Source: Rhyacichthys aspro (taxonomy: Eukaryota > Chordata > Actinopteri > Gobiiformes > Rhyacichthyidae). Taken from it: a DNA stretch of 64,000 nucleotides. Shown piece by piece: positions 38,116 through 51,000 of the stretch (positions are counted from its first letter, which is position 1; each line of letters begins with the position of its first letter). The position numbers and the translations under genes are program-made. Below the pieces are notes generated by a model that saw nothing but the letters and a program-made list of their open reading frames with translations, made no database searches and was not told the origin of the DNA. The stretch spans positions 12,453,982-12,517,981 of the forward strand of contig CM072168.1 in NCBI GenBank assembly GCA_036850595.1. The letters run 5' to 3'.

Positions 38116-38960
38116 TGCTAATGTTTTGTTGTTCCAAGGACATTTAGAAACACAGTGAATTTACTGGGAAACCCTCCAGGAGCCTTTTGTTTCTGATATT
38201 CAGGAAATATGGTGACAGACCCCCAACTGCACTCTGTAGCTTTCCCAATGGCAGCTGCTGAAAGCTGTGAGTCTATGCAACCTGCCCTGAGTGGTGTGCC
38301 TCCCCCTGGTGGATAAATGGGGAATGGCAGCTTCTCCTGTCGTTACAACTAGACTGTTCTACTGCTGGCCCAGCTGGACATCTTTAGGAAACACAATAAA
38401 ACCCAACATAAAAGCCTGAAATAAAATTTTGTACATATTATGTTTGAACTGGCAAAATTACGTAATGACTACTGACTTTTTTCACAATTTTCTTTGTATG
38501 ATCACCCAAGCTTTGTCTCCTGCCCTCCATGAGATGAGTTAGTATAGCTGGTCATTTATATGTTAGACAACACCATTGAGCAGGAAAACAAGACAAAAAA
38601 GTTTGTCAGAAATTCAGTGTCACTTTCTTAACATTTCTCTCTTCATTCAGTTTTGCTGGAACTAAGATGAATTATGGCTTTCTTGGGGTGGGGAGAGAGG
38701 CTGTCGTACATAGACGACCAGCCAAGTCACAGAGAGAAAAGGGTTGCACAGAGATATAAGTAACTTCTTTTTTATTTGGATGTAAATTTATACTATTTAT
38801 AATTGCATATTTATTGCTTGAAAATATTTGTTGATGGAATGCTGTAATTTTTTTTAGAGTACCTGCCATTAAATTTGAAGGAGCCTTGTAATTTTGAACA
38901 CGGTTTCTTATAAGTTTTCTATATAAATAAAACTGCTTAGAAAGCATTGTACATTGACCT
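38116..38960 (+). other. kdm6a: kdm6a 3' untranslated region (length uncertain)
   Basis: After the TGA there is no further open frame. AATAAA hexamers occur at 38395-38400 and 38420-38425, about 280-310 nt after the stop, and again at 38926-38931. The proximal pair would give a short 3'UTR and the distal one a UTR of about 830 nt. Which is used cannot be decided from the sequence. Confidence 0.6.
38395..38425 (+). terminator. Candidate kdm6a proximal poly(A) signals
   Basis: Two AATAAA hexamers, at 38395-38400 and 38420-38425, are followed by a T-rich stretch (attttgtacatattatg). This is a plausible cleavage region for kdm6a transcripts. Confidence 0.5.
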
Positions 38961-41900
38961 TACCTAAAGATGGGTTTATTGTTGAAGGATGTTTTATGCG
39001 TTAATAAACAAAAACTGTTATTACATCTGCAATGTCACACACTTTTTACTTGTAGGATACTTCTAATGTCATTGCTAATGGTTAATGGTATTTCTACTGA
39101 CCAAAGGTCTTCATCTGAACAAACTACGTTCAGTAAATTAAATGAATTATTTCAATATTATTTAAAATTAGATTACATAGATTCACACTAAGCTATAAAA
39201 ATAGAGTAATATTGTGCAACTTATAAAGCTTCAGCTACTCTTTAGGAAGCACCTATAGTCTGCACATTGGCACACTGAAGTTATTTATGTAACAACCCCT
39301 AAATAAATAAGCTTTATGTCAAGAGTTCTCAGTAAAGTGAAAGTTTGTTGCATTGTTTAATACTGTTTGATTCCTGCTCCATCATTTGTCCATCCCTTGG
39401 TTTTGAAGCAACGTCCATAAATTCAAGATGGTGGGGGAAAAAACAGTATAATCTCTTTAGGAGAAACCCATGAGTGCCTACTGGTGATCATCATTGTCTG
39501 CTCTTTTACTCGTCCCACTCAAAAAGCTATAAAAACACAATAGGTGTAACTTGACTTAAGCTGAGGCTAAGGATTTTAGTTTGGGCATAGATTATTAGGT
39601 TATTGTCCAAGCACAACCAAAATCAATTACCCTTTTTTCTCTTGTGTGCAAGTCCTGATCCCCTGATCGGATTGTTGGTCATTACTATTAGACTCAAATG
39701 TGTTGCAGTTAGAAAATTCATAGTAGAGCCACATTATGCATTTATGATTCACCAATCACTGGGTTGAGATTAGACTTTTATTTTCCTCTATCCTTGTAAA
39801 GCGCAGAAAGGGTCAAATTAATGCTGCATTGGATTTGAACCAAAGAGGCATTTTGAGCCTGTGAGCAAATGAGACTGCTACAGATGGCAGAGCGCAGATG
39901 AAAGACACTTATTCTTCTTTGGGTACATTCACACTACTGAGACAAGTGGCCCAGAATGTCCAGATTTTTTGCTTATTGTTCACATTACTGCTACTGAAAC
40001 ATAGTAACTCAATAAATGATCTGATTCAGAGATCAAACTGGAAGTGCTTAAAAATTATGTGTAATTGAGTCAGTGTCAGGCTATGTGGTTACCTGGATAG
40101 AAATGTGAACAGGGACATGCCCTTTGATTGACACTGGGCACTGAAAGCACTCTTTTTAGCATATGCTTAAATACTTGATCTGTTGTATGAAACGCCTCAT
40201 ATTTTGTCACCATTGGCACAAACGCATCACATTATTTTCCTCTTCCTTTTCATAGAGACAGAATTGAGTGGCGCTTGTTATTCCTGCAAATTTACATCAC
40301 ATGTAGTCTGCAGCAAACACAGCCAGAGTCCTATTCCAAAGACCTGCAGCCTCATTAAATGTCTCAGTGGTGCATTCACGGCAGTCAGTTAAAACATAAA
40401 GAATCAAAGTGAACAGTGTGATGTTTGTCACTGTAATCAGCAAAGGTTTAGATGTGTTATTTTTCCCTCAGTGGGTTTTCAACACCAATAAATAAACGAT
40501 AAATACAGGTTGTTCTGCAGGAAACTATTATGGGCGCCTCAAAATAAAATCCTGATTTACTGGAGATGAAATGAGGAACTTTACCAATAGTCGGTTTGTA
40601 AAAGAGGAACTGAAACTTCCTGTACCATAAAGATTAATGAGGTAACCCGAATGGATGCAGTTATTTTTCAATGTTTAAAACTAAACATTTAATTTTTACT
40701 TAACCAATGGTCGAATGCAGATATTTTGCAATTTAGCCTTCACTGTTTCTGCTCTATTCCCAAGACACAGTTCTCTTCTCTGTTTTACAATGTCTAATTC
40801 CAATTATTATTAGTGCATACAATTGCAAATATTTAAACCCTCATTTGTGATTTAGCTTGTGTGCCTTGTGCAGTGATTGAACCTGGCATGACTTAGCTAT
40901 TTTCTTGTATGGAGCTTTGACTTCTCGTCCAAAAGTAGTGTATTGTTAAATGTATTGTATATATAGCAAAGTCTCAAAGTAGATATGTTTAAGTATTATT
41001 TTAATGTATGTGTTTGTAATCCATTTTTCCTTATGTCCGTCAACAGTGTATTGTAGATGGGGCTAGAGAAAGAAATAAGGTAATTTGCAGCACGTTGCTT
41101 GCTCTGATTGTATGTTTGTAAAATTAGATTGTGATACAAATTTACTGAAAGCAGGAATATGAGCAGTAATATTGCATATGCCTGCTTAAAAAAATAAAAA
41201 GCCAGCTGTGGTTGCTTCTGCTTCCAAAGTCACAGACCGCATGTAAAAAAGAAAACTGCTTTTAGCTTGCCTAGCTGTAACGCTAGCTTTTGCCCCTTGC
41301 TAGCAAATTAAAGAAATAGTGAGCATATTGCAGGGAAGTGAGACGTACTTTCTAATTACTTCATCTTGGAGGACATGTTGAATACAAGTGTTTTTTGTGT
41401 GTATCAATTTGAGAAGTTTGTTTTAGGAAGTCCACTTTCAAGTTGAGTCTACTGAATGTGGGCCAGCTATTAGCTAATGGCGACACAGGAAATTTATAAA
41501 CACAAGCTCAGGTATGGTTATAACTAGTAATGGCCTGTTTACCGTCAATTGTTAAAACACTAGGATTTAGAGGTTATTTCAGACACTGGCTTGGATTAAT
41601 AAATCACATACAGAAAGATTTCGACTGTTTTTGTTTGTTTGATGACACCAAAGCTCGCCCGTCCTAGCTTAGCTTATGCAAATTGTTTGGGTTTGACAAC
41701 TCTATTCATGAGCCACTGGGTGTGAAATGCCTGAATAATAAGTATACTTATAATAATAATAATACTAAAATGAGACATTTTGCGTCCTTTATGTGAGCAG
41801 TCATGGAACAATACACGGCTCACTTAAACCTTTTCTAAAAATGTGTTTGATGGAGAAGTCCTTTGTGCTCGCTCAGTGACATTCATTGTGTTCTCGTAAC

Positions 41901-43976
41901 AAAAGTGTGGGATCGTTCGTCTGCACTGTGCGCTGCAGCCTTTGTGCTCCACACTTATTTCATAATCACAACCACAGGTGGCTGCTCAGGTCCGATGGAC
42001 TGACAAGCACGTCACACCAAACAGCCTTAATTTATTCATCTTTCCTTTTGAGTTTTCACATTTAAAACTCAGCACTGGCAGACGATTTTTCCCCCCTCTC
42101 CATTTACCTTCAGAAGTGAGACAAGGAGAAGGCTGACATTTTGCAAAATATCAGAGCTGCAGTAGGCTCTTTAGATTGATGAAGTGCTAGATTGGTTTGT
42201 TTGTGTTTTATGAGTGATGTTAGAATAAAACAAGGTGCGGACTGAGCCTTTAGACTTGCAAGGCAGCCATTTGTCCACTTTTCAACAACAAATTAGGGCC
42301 TGTGCTTCAGTTCTCTTTTGTCAAGTTACTTCCATATTAGTTTGCTTACCTGTTGCTATGGTAACAAGGGTTCTTAACTAGCCTAGGGATACACAGTACA
42401 ATATAAAAGCTTTACACATAAAGAGCATGTTGGAGTGGATTGGAAAGGTTATACAAAACAATGTGTTAACCTGCAGAGTAATACAATGTACAGTCACAAT
42501 CCCTTTACACACTTAATTATTGCATGAAACTACTATGTTGAAACCATATCCACAAAAAACATATTTTTTTTAGAGGTGGTTTAGATGAGGAATCATGATG
42601 GATGGTTATGGTTGGTGTACAGTGAACTTCTTAAAGGAATAAGGAAAAAAAACAAAAAAGAAATTACTAACTGAGAAAATAAGAAAAAGTTTGTCAATGA
42701 GAAGGCTTGGTTTTAGGAGCCCATTGCAAAGGTTACAAAGCTCCACAAAAAGTAAAGTTTGCCCGTGTGGAATTAATTTTAGATCGTTTCAAAAACCTTT
42801 TCATAGATCTCTGTGGTGGCAGATCTGACTCCTCCAATTCTATATTCATAAAACAGGAAGTAATATGTGGCTTTTATCATAATCTGTCTCAAGGCTCAGA
42901 CAAAAGAGAGTCCAATAATGAGATAAACAAACAATAAATGTGTGTATGTATAAAGTTAAAGTAACAAAATAAAAGATTGTAGTCATTAGGTCAGACATTA
43001 ATGGGGCACAATATATGGAATCTTAACATGGGACGTCTCACAAAACCTAGGAAGGTATAGCTGAGGTGTTCTAATGTGGTTGAGTAAAATGACAGAGGCA
43101 CACAGACTCCTGACAGTCATAGTCAGTGCGTGCATAATGTTAGCTGTAAAGAGCACAATAAAAGGACACACATTCCCCTGTACACTGGAGCCAGCAGATG
43201 TCACTGTAGATGTCAAGTGTGTCTCCTGTAACACACTGTAATAAGGAGATCAAAGCTGCTCCTAGATCCTGAAGGTGTATTCCAAATGCTTTAGTCACTC
43301 GTGAGTCAGCTCCTATTTGTTCCTGTTCCAATTTGTTTTTACTCAAAACCAAAGTGACTCACATGCACATTGACGGAGAAACATATGCAAGTATTTTGAA
43401 GCACGAAACCTATATGAAGAGGGAGCAGAATGAAGTTTGTCATTGAGATCATGAAGTAAGAGTACAAGGCAGTTATGAAACTTTTTGACAAATGTTTGTT
43501 TTATGTAAATATCTTAAAAATAAATTACTAAAATAACTAAATAACTATATTCATGCTCTCAGATTAAACCAGAAGGAATGCAGTTGTTGTTATTCCACAG
43601 CTTATAGACTTATTCAATATGTTTGCCATTTGATATTACATATTATTATTAGGCTGTATATTTAATATGTTTTTGATCAAGTTAAATCCATACATCAGTT
43701 ATGTCATAGTCGTTTTATATCTTTATATTTCTTTATAGCACCTTTCCCTGGCTAATATTGCAACTCCTGTATTTTTTGCAACAATCTTCATTAGACATGA
43801 TTAAATTTATTATCCACAACATATTGTCTATCAGGTTAGATGATAAAATGCCGCCGTCTTTGAATACGGAATCACTGTCTTCATAAACAGGATAGATTTC
43901 TTGTGTCTCACCGGACATACGTGATGAGTGTTCGCTCTCTCGGCTGCCAAGTGCACACACTATACAACTCACTCAC
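38961..43976. other. 3' flank of kdm6a, no supported gene
   Basis: This is AT-rich sequence with only short chance open frames. An X-box-like palindrome lies at 42352-42365. No transposon end, RNA gene or conserved exon was recognised. Confidence 0.45.
42352..42365. promoter_or_regulatory. Distal X-box-like palindrome
   Basis: GTTGCTATGGTAAC has perfect dyad half-sites (GTTGCT/GGTAAC style) and matches the RFX X-box pattern. It lies about 4.2 kb beyond the kdm6a stop with no recognised promoter beside it. It could serve a distal or unannotated ciliary promoter, or be chance. Confidence 0.3.
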
Positions 43977-44134
43977 CATCATGTCTCCAGAAAGCATCCG
44001 TTTTGTCCATGCCCAGGCTCCAGCATACTCTGAATGTGGTAAAAGTCCCCAGATTCTTCTAGGATGAGTCTGAACGATGTGGAGTACTGAGTCACAGGAA
44101 ACGTTGGGTTAAACTTGATGAATGCCTTGTGATC
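43977..44134 (-). other. Orphan exon-like open frame, unknown
   Basis: A 158-nt minus-strand segment is bounded by an acceptor-like ttcag and a strong donor, ATG/GTGAGT. Only one frame is open. It starts DHKAFIKFNPTFPVTQYSTS, continues through FRLILEESGDFYHIQ, and reaches TGA two bases before the donor. The upstream pyrimidine tract is poor and I do not recognise the protein. It might be a remnant exon or chance; I assign no function. Confidence 0.2.
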
Positions 44135-46481
44135 CTGAACATACCCAAACATGATACTCATGGAGGTGTGTGTCAAGAAAAGCTGTTTTACTAAGAACTA
44201 TTTTGATGTGAAGACTGGACCAGGTGCTATCATCTCAGTAGAATTTATTTTGGTGTAAATCACAAATATTCTGTTCAAAATACAAACATTGTTGATAACA
44301 ATACAAACAATAAACACAGAGTACATGTGAAAAGAAATGGTGTGGAAATATAACACTGCATTTATTACGAGCAACTGTATAAAATATACATACAAGTCTT
44401 ACAGTGGATTTAAATTACCATTTCATTAGACAGTTTTCTCCTTAGGGCTGCTGCCTACACAGTTGCAGCTACATTGTTAACTATCATTGACAGCTTGTTA
44501 ACAATTCACCACGATATCCGAGAATAAATTATGCACCACAAACAATAAACTACAAAAAATGTCCACAACAGGCAACAGTTACTTAGCTTTTAGCAGATGC
44601 TCAGACCAGATGTCTAAATTTTTATTCATTCTTCTCTTTTGTCTCCTATTTAAAAAAGGAGAATAAGAATAAGAAGGCATTCTCTCATGCACATTTATTT
44701 ATTTAATTAGAAAGTAGGATGATTTTTAATATAACTTTAGGTCCTGTACTGGTTTGCAAGACTTATCCTATTAAGGACTAGAGCCATCTCTTTCAACACT
44801 GTGTGTAGACATGCACTTAAATATAGTAAATCCAACACAGAATGTGCATGTTTTGTCTCTTAATTCCAAATCCTGCTCTTTCATTGAAGATCACCTGCTG
44901 CTGCTCCACACAGGTTGTGATGATCTGAGACTAGAAGGAAGCCACTTGGTGGCAGTGTCCACAATATTGACAGAAGAGAGGTGAACAGTGCATCCGTCTA
45001 CATGAGATCAACCTGTGTCTAACCTTAACTTCTTCATCTAAATAATTTAACAACAACATAATAGTCTCATGTATGTAGCTTGCAGATGGTAACCAAAATT
45101 GACTATAATTATATGTTTGGTCAGTACTTCCTAATGAGTTACACTTGAGTCACTATGAGTTTAATTTTAAGTCCATCAGTTGAGCCATTTGTGAATCACA
45201 TGACAAATCTGAATGAGCGGTTAAATGAAAATAGAGACACCACAGAGTGGTGTGCTTACTCATTTTGTCACATTTGCTCCATAAATAAGCAAAAATGTCT
45301 GCAAAAACAAACTGGGGTAAAGGTCATCCCTCTTAAATGACTGGAACATGAGGATGAATCAGCAGAGAAGCATATACAAAAATAGGACAAGCTAAATAAA
45401 AATATGTTCCCATAGGAAGTGAATAAAGTTTGCTGTATGGTTGTACTCAGGTCAGTGTTGTAAGTAGACAACTGGGAAACTCCACACCTCCAGCAGATGT
45501 AGGTATTGTTAACAGACCATTTACTTTACTTTACTTCAGTAATTTCACCTGTATCAGGTGTGAACTTGGCTGGAACTGGGCCATTTTTTCACTGCCTGCC
45601 AAAGCCATTTGGAAAAAATACATGAAATTACATGACAGAATACCAAACCAGAGAATGGGTGCACATTCAAATAGGTATTATTTGATTCTATCTTATTCTA
45701 CCTTCCACCCACTGTTTGATTTTTATTTTATTATATTATTATTATATTTTATTTTAAATACCTTCTCTGTGTGTCTCCTAAAAGTTCAGATATACAGTCC
45801 GCAGAATACAGGCTTACAGTTATGGAATAACTAACATCTCAAGCTGACTTACACCACCCAGATTCATCATGAGTTATACATGTCTTTTTCCTAGTTGTTG
45901 TTTGTAATGTATAAAGAGACACCTAAAGGCCAGGATGTGCTACCTCCTTTTACAAACATACCATGCTATTTGGTCATCTGAACTGCTCCAACAGTCATTT
46001 GATTATCCGGCTTCTCTGGACAGCACGGTGCTTTCCACCTACTTAAGCTGTACAAGTCACTGGTTTTTGACTAACCAGAAGTTCTTCATCGCAGTCTGTG
46101 TGTTGACCACAGGCTGCATATGACAGATGTTGTTTAGAGGCTGCCAAGCGCACTCCCAGCTTCGACCTGCTGTTGTCCTGGTGCACAATGACGCAGGTAT
46201 TGCACAACATTTTCCTTGGTTATGACAGAGTGACATCACCAGCTCCTCTTAGTGCTCGTTGTTATCCTGTTCCCTTGACGCGTGATGTCTCTTTAACGAT
46301 TGCACTGTTATGTGTAAATACTGTAAACAACAGCGTCATAGCCTAGGGTCCTGCAGTATCCACGGCAGCACCTGTCTGGTGTGACGTCACACAGGACTCA
46401 GGTGAATGCATGCATGCATGTGTGTGAGGCTTCTGCTGGCTGTGGGATGTTTGCAGAATCAGCACAGCAGCACACAAGGTA
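44135..46481. other. Intergenic, nothing recognised except a CTCF-like motif
   Basis: No exon, RNA gene or mobile element is supported. CCACTTGGTGGCAG at 44942-44955 resembles the CTCF core with one mismatch. Confidence 0.4.
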
Positions 46482-46563
46482 AACTTTCCACTGTCCTTCA
46501 ACTCAGTGAACATCTTTGTTCTTTATTGATAAAGCTGACTCCATTTTACTGTTGTTACATATT

Positions 46564-46815
46564 AAAAGAAGCAGACTGGAGTGGTGTAACTGTAAAAAGT
46601 GTCCCCCAGAACAAACAACACACTCACACAGGTGTTCTTGCATAAAATCACTTTAGATGTTCCTCGAAGAAGATGTGCAGCCCTGCCATAAAAGGAAGCC
46701 ACTGTTGCTCAGCGAGCGCAGGGAAAGCAGAAGAAGAAAGCTGGTGCCACCCAAAGAGAGAGCAGTCCAAAAACGAAAAGGGCAAATGGTAGTGCTAGGG
46801 GGCTTCCCCTTTTCC
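46564..46815. repeat. Local duplication, copy 1
   Basis: This segment starts aaaagaagcagactggagtg and ends near gggggcttcccctttt. It is repeated in the same orientation, with scattered substitutions and small indels, at 47749-48003. It is also bracketed by a second repeated block of about 55 bp (ttccactgtccttcaa... to ...ttctttattgat) at about 46482-46533 and 46809-46864. A 57-codon open frame from about 46654 is interrupted in the other copy, so it is probably not coding. Confidence 0.85.
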
Positions 46816-47748
46816 ACTGTCCTTCAATGAAGTGAACATCTTTGTTCTTTATTGATTAAGCTGTTAGAAGGTCAGAGACTGCATTTCATTGTTACATATT
46901 ACTTTCAACATAACAAAATAATATAAATATACTTAAAGTTTTTTTTAATCATGGCTGTCTGTTATACAGATCTATGCTGCTGTAGTATACTGGATGCATT
47001 TTTGATTCATTACAAAATAAATGATACCATAATATTGTATGTTGGACCACAATGTAACCCCACTTGCTTCAAATTTAAGGTAAATTATAAGTCAGCGCTG
47101 GTGGATAGAAAATTGCCCTGGACTGTCAGAGACCTGAATACCTGACAAGATGACCTTTCAGCCTCTGGCACTAATCACAGGCGCCCAAGTAAAGGTTTTC
47201 TAAACAGAAGCTATAAATAAAAGTTAAATAAAAATGAGGATATGAACTCCATGTCACCTAACACCTGTCTGGGAGACAGTAATGAGTGGCCTGCTGCTTG
47301 TTGGATCCCTGTAACAGAGATCCATCTGTCCTGTTTCAATGAATGATATTAAGGCCAGACGGAGGCACCTAAATATAGCCCCGACAAATTAAATTGAAAT
47401 GACTCAGAAGCGAGATGACTGAGGGACGGGTAACTTATCCCCTCGTTTTCTAAGTCAATACGTTGCTTTTGGTGACCACAACCTCGGAGATGGGAGTCAC
47501 ATATTCCACTCTCAAACCTTCAACTGTTGGAGGAAGGAGGTTGGGTCGTGGGGGTGGTAGTGGGGTGGAGTGATAGGAAGATGGGTGGAGGTGGGAGGGA
47601 GGGAAAAGGCTAAATCAGTTGGCGGAGGAGAGGAAGCGCTGTCATATCCAGGAGGAAGTGTGAGTCAGTGCTCGTACATTCTTCAAGGCTGATTCAGCGC
47701 TGCACAGGAAGTGGGAAATGCTTACTGCTGGGCTTTAACACCGGGAGG

Positions 47749-48003
47749 AAAAGAAGCAGACTGGAGTGGTGTAACTGGAAAAAGTGTCCCCTAGAACAAA
47801 CAACACACTCACACAGGTGCTCTTGCATGAAATCACTTTAGATGTTCCTCGAAGGAGATGTGCAGCCCTGCCATAAAAGGAAGCCACTTTCTGTCGCTTA
47901 ACAAGAGTAGGGAAAGCAGAAGAAGAAAGCCGGTGCCACCCAGAGAGAGCTGTCCAAAAACGAAAAGGGCAAAGGGTAGTGCTCGGGGGCTTCCTCTTTT
48001 TCG
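47749..48003. repeat. Local duplication, copy 2
   Basis: This is the partner of 46564-46815 in direct orientation, separated by about 930 bp. Shared landmarks are gtgtaactg, agaacaaacaacacactc, gatgttcctcgaag, agatgtgcagccctgcc and gtccaaaaacgaaaaggg. The copy lacks the flanking 55-bp block seen beside copy 1. Confidence 0.85.
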
Positions 48004-51000
48004 CTGGTGCCCAGAAATCCCCCCTTCCTTCTCCCTCTACTGTCAGCTCTCACATTTCACAGTTCTAGCAATGGCAATTTAACTCTTTCCTTTCCAGTAA
48101 GACAGCCTCCGGTTTCAGCAACATCCGACATCAGTAAAGAGGAAGTCAGGGCTCATTCATACTTATTCACAAAGAACATGCAACGATGCCATAACTTGGA
48201 GACTGAACTATGCAGTAGTTGTAAAAGTAAAAAAGTTACTTCTCACCTAAAACATTCAAATCAATGATTGCAAAGATATTTACAGTGATACATCTTGACT
48301 TAATGACTTTTTGGGATAGAGTTGTTTGAGTGTCTGTACCTCTAAGCACTTACATTTTCCAGGTTGTCAGCTACATTTTGATTGAAAGCTGAGAGTTGGT
48401 GAGATCATGGGTGAGTGTGGGGGGTACTTTAGAGGATGCTGTTAGCCGTTTAAACTCCCATGGACAGCGTGTCCCACCCATGCAGGCTCATGGTCACTGC
48501 CTCCGTCCTCGTGATAAAACACCGGCTTATCACCAGTTTCCATTCAGCTTCTTTTTGCTTATGCAACAACAACATGGAGAGGAAGTGTTGCACGCTGTGT
48601 ATGAAGAAAGTATCTCTGATATGCGCGTGTGTTGGAGGACAGAGGAAGACAGAGGAAGACAGTGGGAGACAGTCGACACGGTGCACGCTGTGGGACAGGT
48701 TTCCACTTGAGAGTAATGCTACCAAACATCTCTGACAGTGGAAAATGTACACTCAGCTGATTAGTGCTTTCGGCGAGCACGCAAACATACATCAACCCGT
48801 TCCTGAAGTCTCACACTGTGGCTCTGTCTCACACAAACCATGTTGTATTGTACGGGCTGTTGCTAGGAGACCAATTCCAAACCTCTCGAAACAGAGAGAC
48901 TTACTTCTCATTTCTAAGCCCTGTTTTTTTTTTTGTTTTTTTTTTTAAAAGGGAAAGTGAAGGAGAGGAACTGCATGCGGAAGGGGGTTGTAAATGACAA
49001 AAGAGACAACACTCTTCAACACAGAAAAGCTTTCCTTCGCAGCAGGAACAAGTCCACAGACTCATCAGTCTCGTGGTTTTAGACTTGAATAAGCACTCGA
49101 GTGAAGGATTATATACAGCTAGAATCATACACAGCCCCTCCTCACCTCTGTAAATGCAACTAATTCACAAGACAAATGAAAGCTTTAAAAGACAAAAAAT
49201 TGAGGTATAAGTTATGTTCTATGACAATACTATTCAGATAATTATGGACATTCCAACTAGACCAGTCCACAGTCTGTCCCAGTGCTCAAATACAGTCCAA
49301 GGTCAAATGCAATTAAGATTTAAAAAAAGGTTTCCATGACATAGAGGGTCCAATACCTTACATATCATGTCACAAAAGATGGTGGTGGTGGCAGTCAGGT
49401 GCTCATAATGTCATTACCAGCACACATACTTCAGCTCACCGAACAAATGGAGCAGACAAACTTCCACCCTCCTGTCATGTGCTCCTCATTTCCATTGTGC
49501 CATCTTTGCTATCATGTACCCCCCATATTCATTAAGCTGCTTCTTCTCTGCCCCTGCGCCCCACTGAGCAACACTTTTCAGAACGCCGCTGCCCCTCGAG
49601 AGGGTCTGTCCCGTCATGTCACATGCTGTGGTTCCGTGAGGTCAACAGCCTGTCCGTCCAGCTGCTCAACATGACAGGCACCATGCACATGCAGCGTTTC
49701 TGCTTCATCAGGGTTTAGTCCGAGCTAAATGTTAGGCATATGCTTGTGTCAGTGTTTCTCAACCCTGTTCCCAGAGATATTTTCAGAAATCAGCTAAACT
49801 TAAAAGCTGATCTAAGAACACTTATTATACTGTGTCAAAAATTGACACAGAAAAACTCAGGGGTCATCTGGAGAGGTCGCCTCAGGTTTTTACTCATACT
49901 GTTTCTTTCATTTTTAATTTTTTTTTTTTAAATTAAAATTCCATACATTTGTGTTAAAATATGGGTCCACCCACCAACAGTCAGCTCTTGTCTTGTGTTT
50001 GATGTTATTAAGTTGTCAGTACCACAGATACTATATTTCCCGATTTAAACATGATCCATAATAACAACATTACTGTTATTACTGCAAAATATGTGGGAAT
50101 GGATTGTGGGTAAAGTGCTTGTATCCCAAACTTACAACAACATATGAAGCCATATCAAACACAAACAAACTAATTTATTTAAGGTAAAGTTACAATGTAA
50201 CAATGTAAATTAGTAACATTTACAATTTCAGATTATATTTGTTCATGATGTGTTGAGTCTCTGTCATTGAGGTGCATGAGAGTCAGTGCATCGTCACCAA
50301 ATTAACAAAGATAAAATAAAATTTCCATTGTTTTTGTTACTAAAATCTAAGTAAAAGCCATTATAGGTCAAACCAAACTATGTGGTCGGCTCCTCTGTTT
50401 GGTGAGTCAGCAGGTGACTCAGCAGGATCAGTATGAGATAATGGAACATCAAGACGTGATTCTCCTCAGTCACCAACATGTTGAATCTTTGGTGAAATGT
50501 GGTCGAAACCAAAGTCAAGACAGCTGTGGTACGTCAAGCTGTCACTTCCGTGTAAATACCGGTGCCTCCGTTCTGAAGTGGGTCTATTACTCACCGCTTC
50601 TTTTGACTTTATGTAATTTTAGTGATTCACAATGTATCATGGTGTAATTCACAGTCGGCTGAAGCAGAGGTTGGCTTTGTGTGTTCAGTCGTGGATGTGG
50701 TCAGCTTTGATTATTTGCATTTACTATTTTTACCACAATATCATCTTTGATACTTTGGAGAATGAAGAAAGCAGAAAGTAAAACATGGCAGAAATAAACG
50801 CAATTTGATTCTAATAAAGGTGTAGACATAAAGCCATGAGGCAAAATGAAATGAAGAAAAGCAAGTTTTTAATGAGACAATACTTATAAATACACCAAAG
50901 GACTTCTGGATGAGGGACAGAACACCTTCCACCAAGAACCTACATGAATAATATTTTAAATACAATATTATTTACATACAATAGTATTTCACTTTGATTA

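Noticed and set aside
46654..46829. 57-codon frame in duplication copy 1, basic and open
   Set aside because: The second copy has an early stop in the same frame, so coding constraint is unlikely.
49745..49765. CAGTGTTTCTCAACCC, like a hAT transposon end
   Set aside because: No matching inverted end or target duplication was seen nearby, so an element cannot be delimited.
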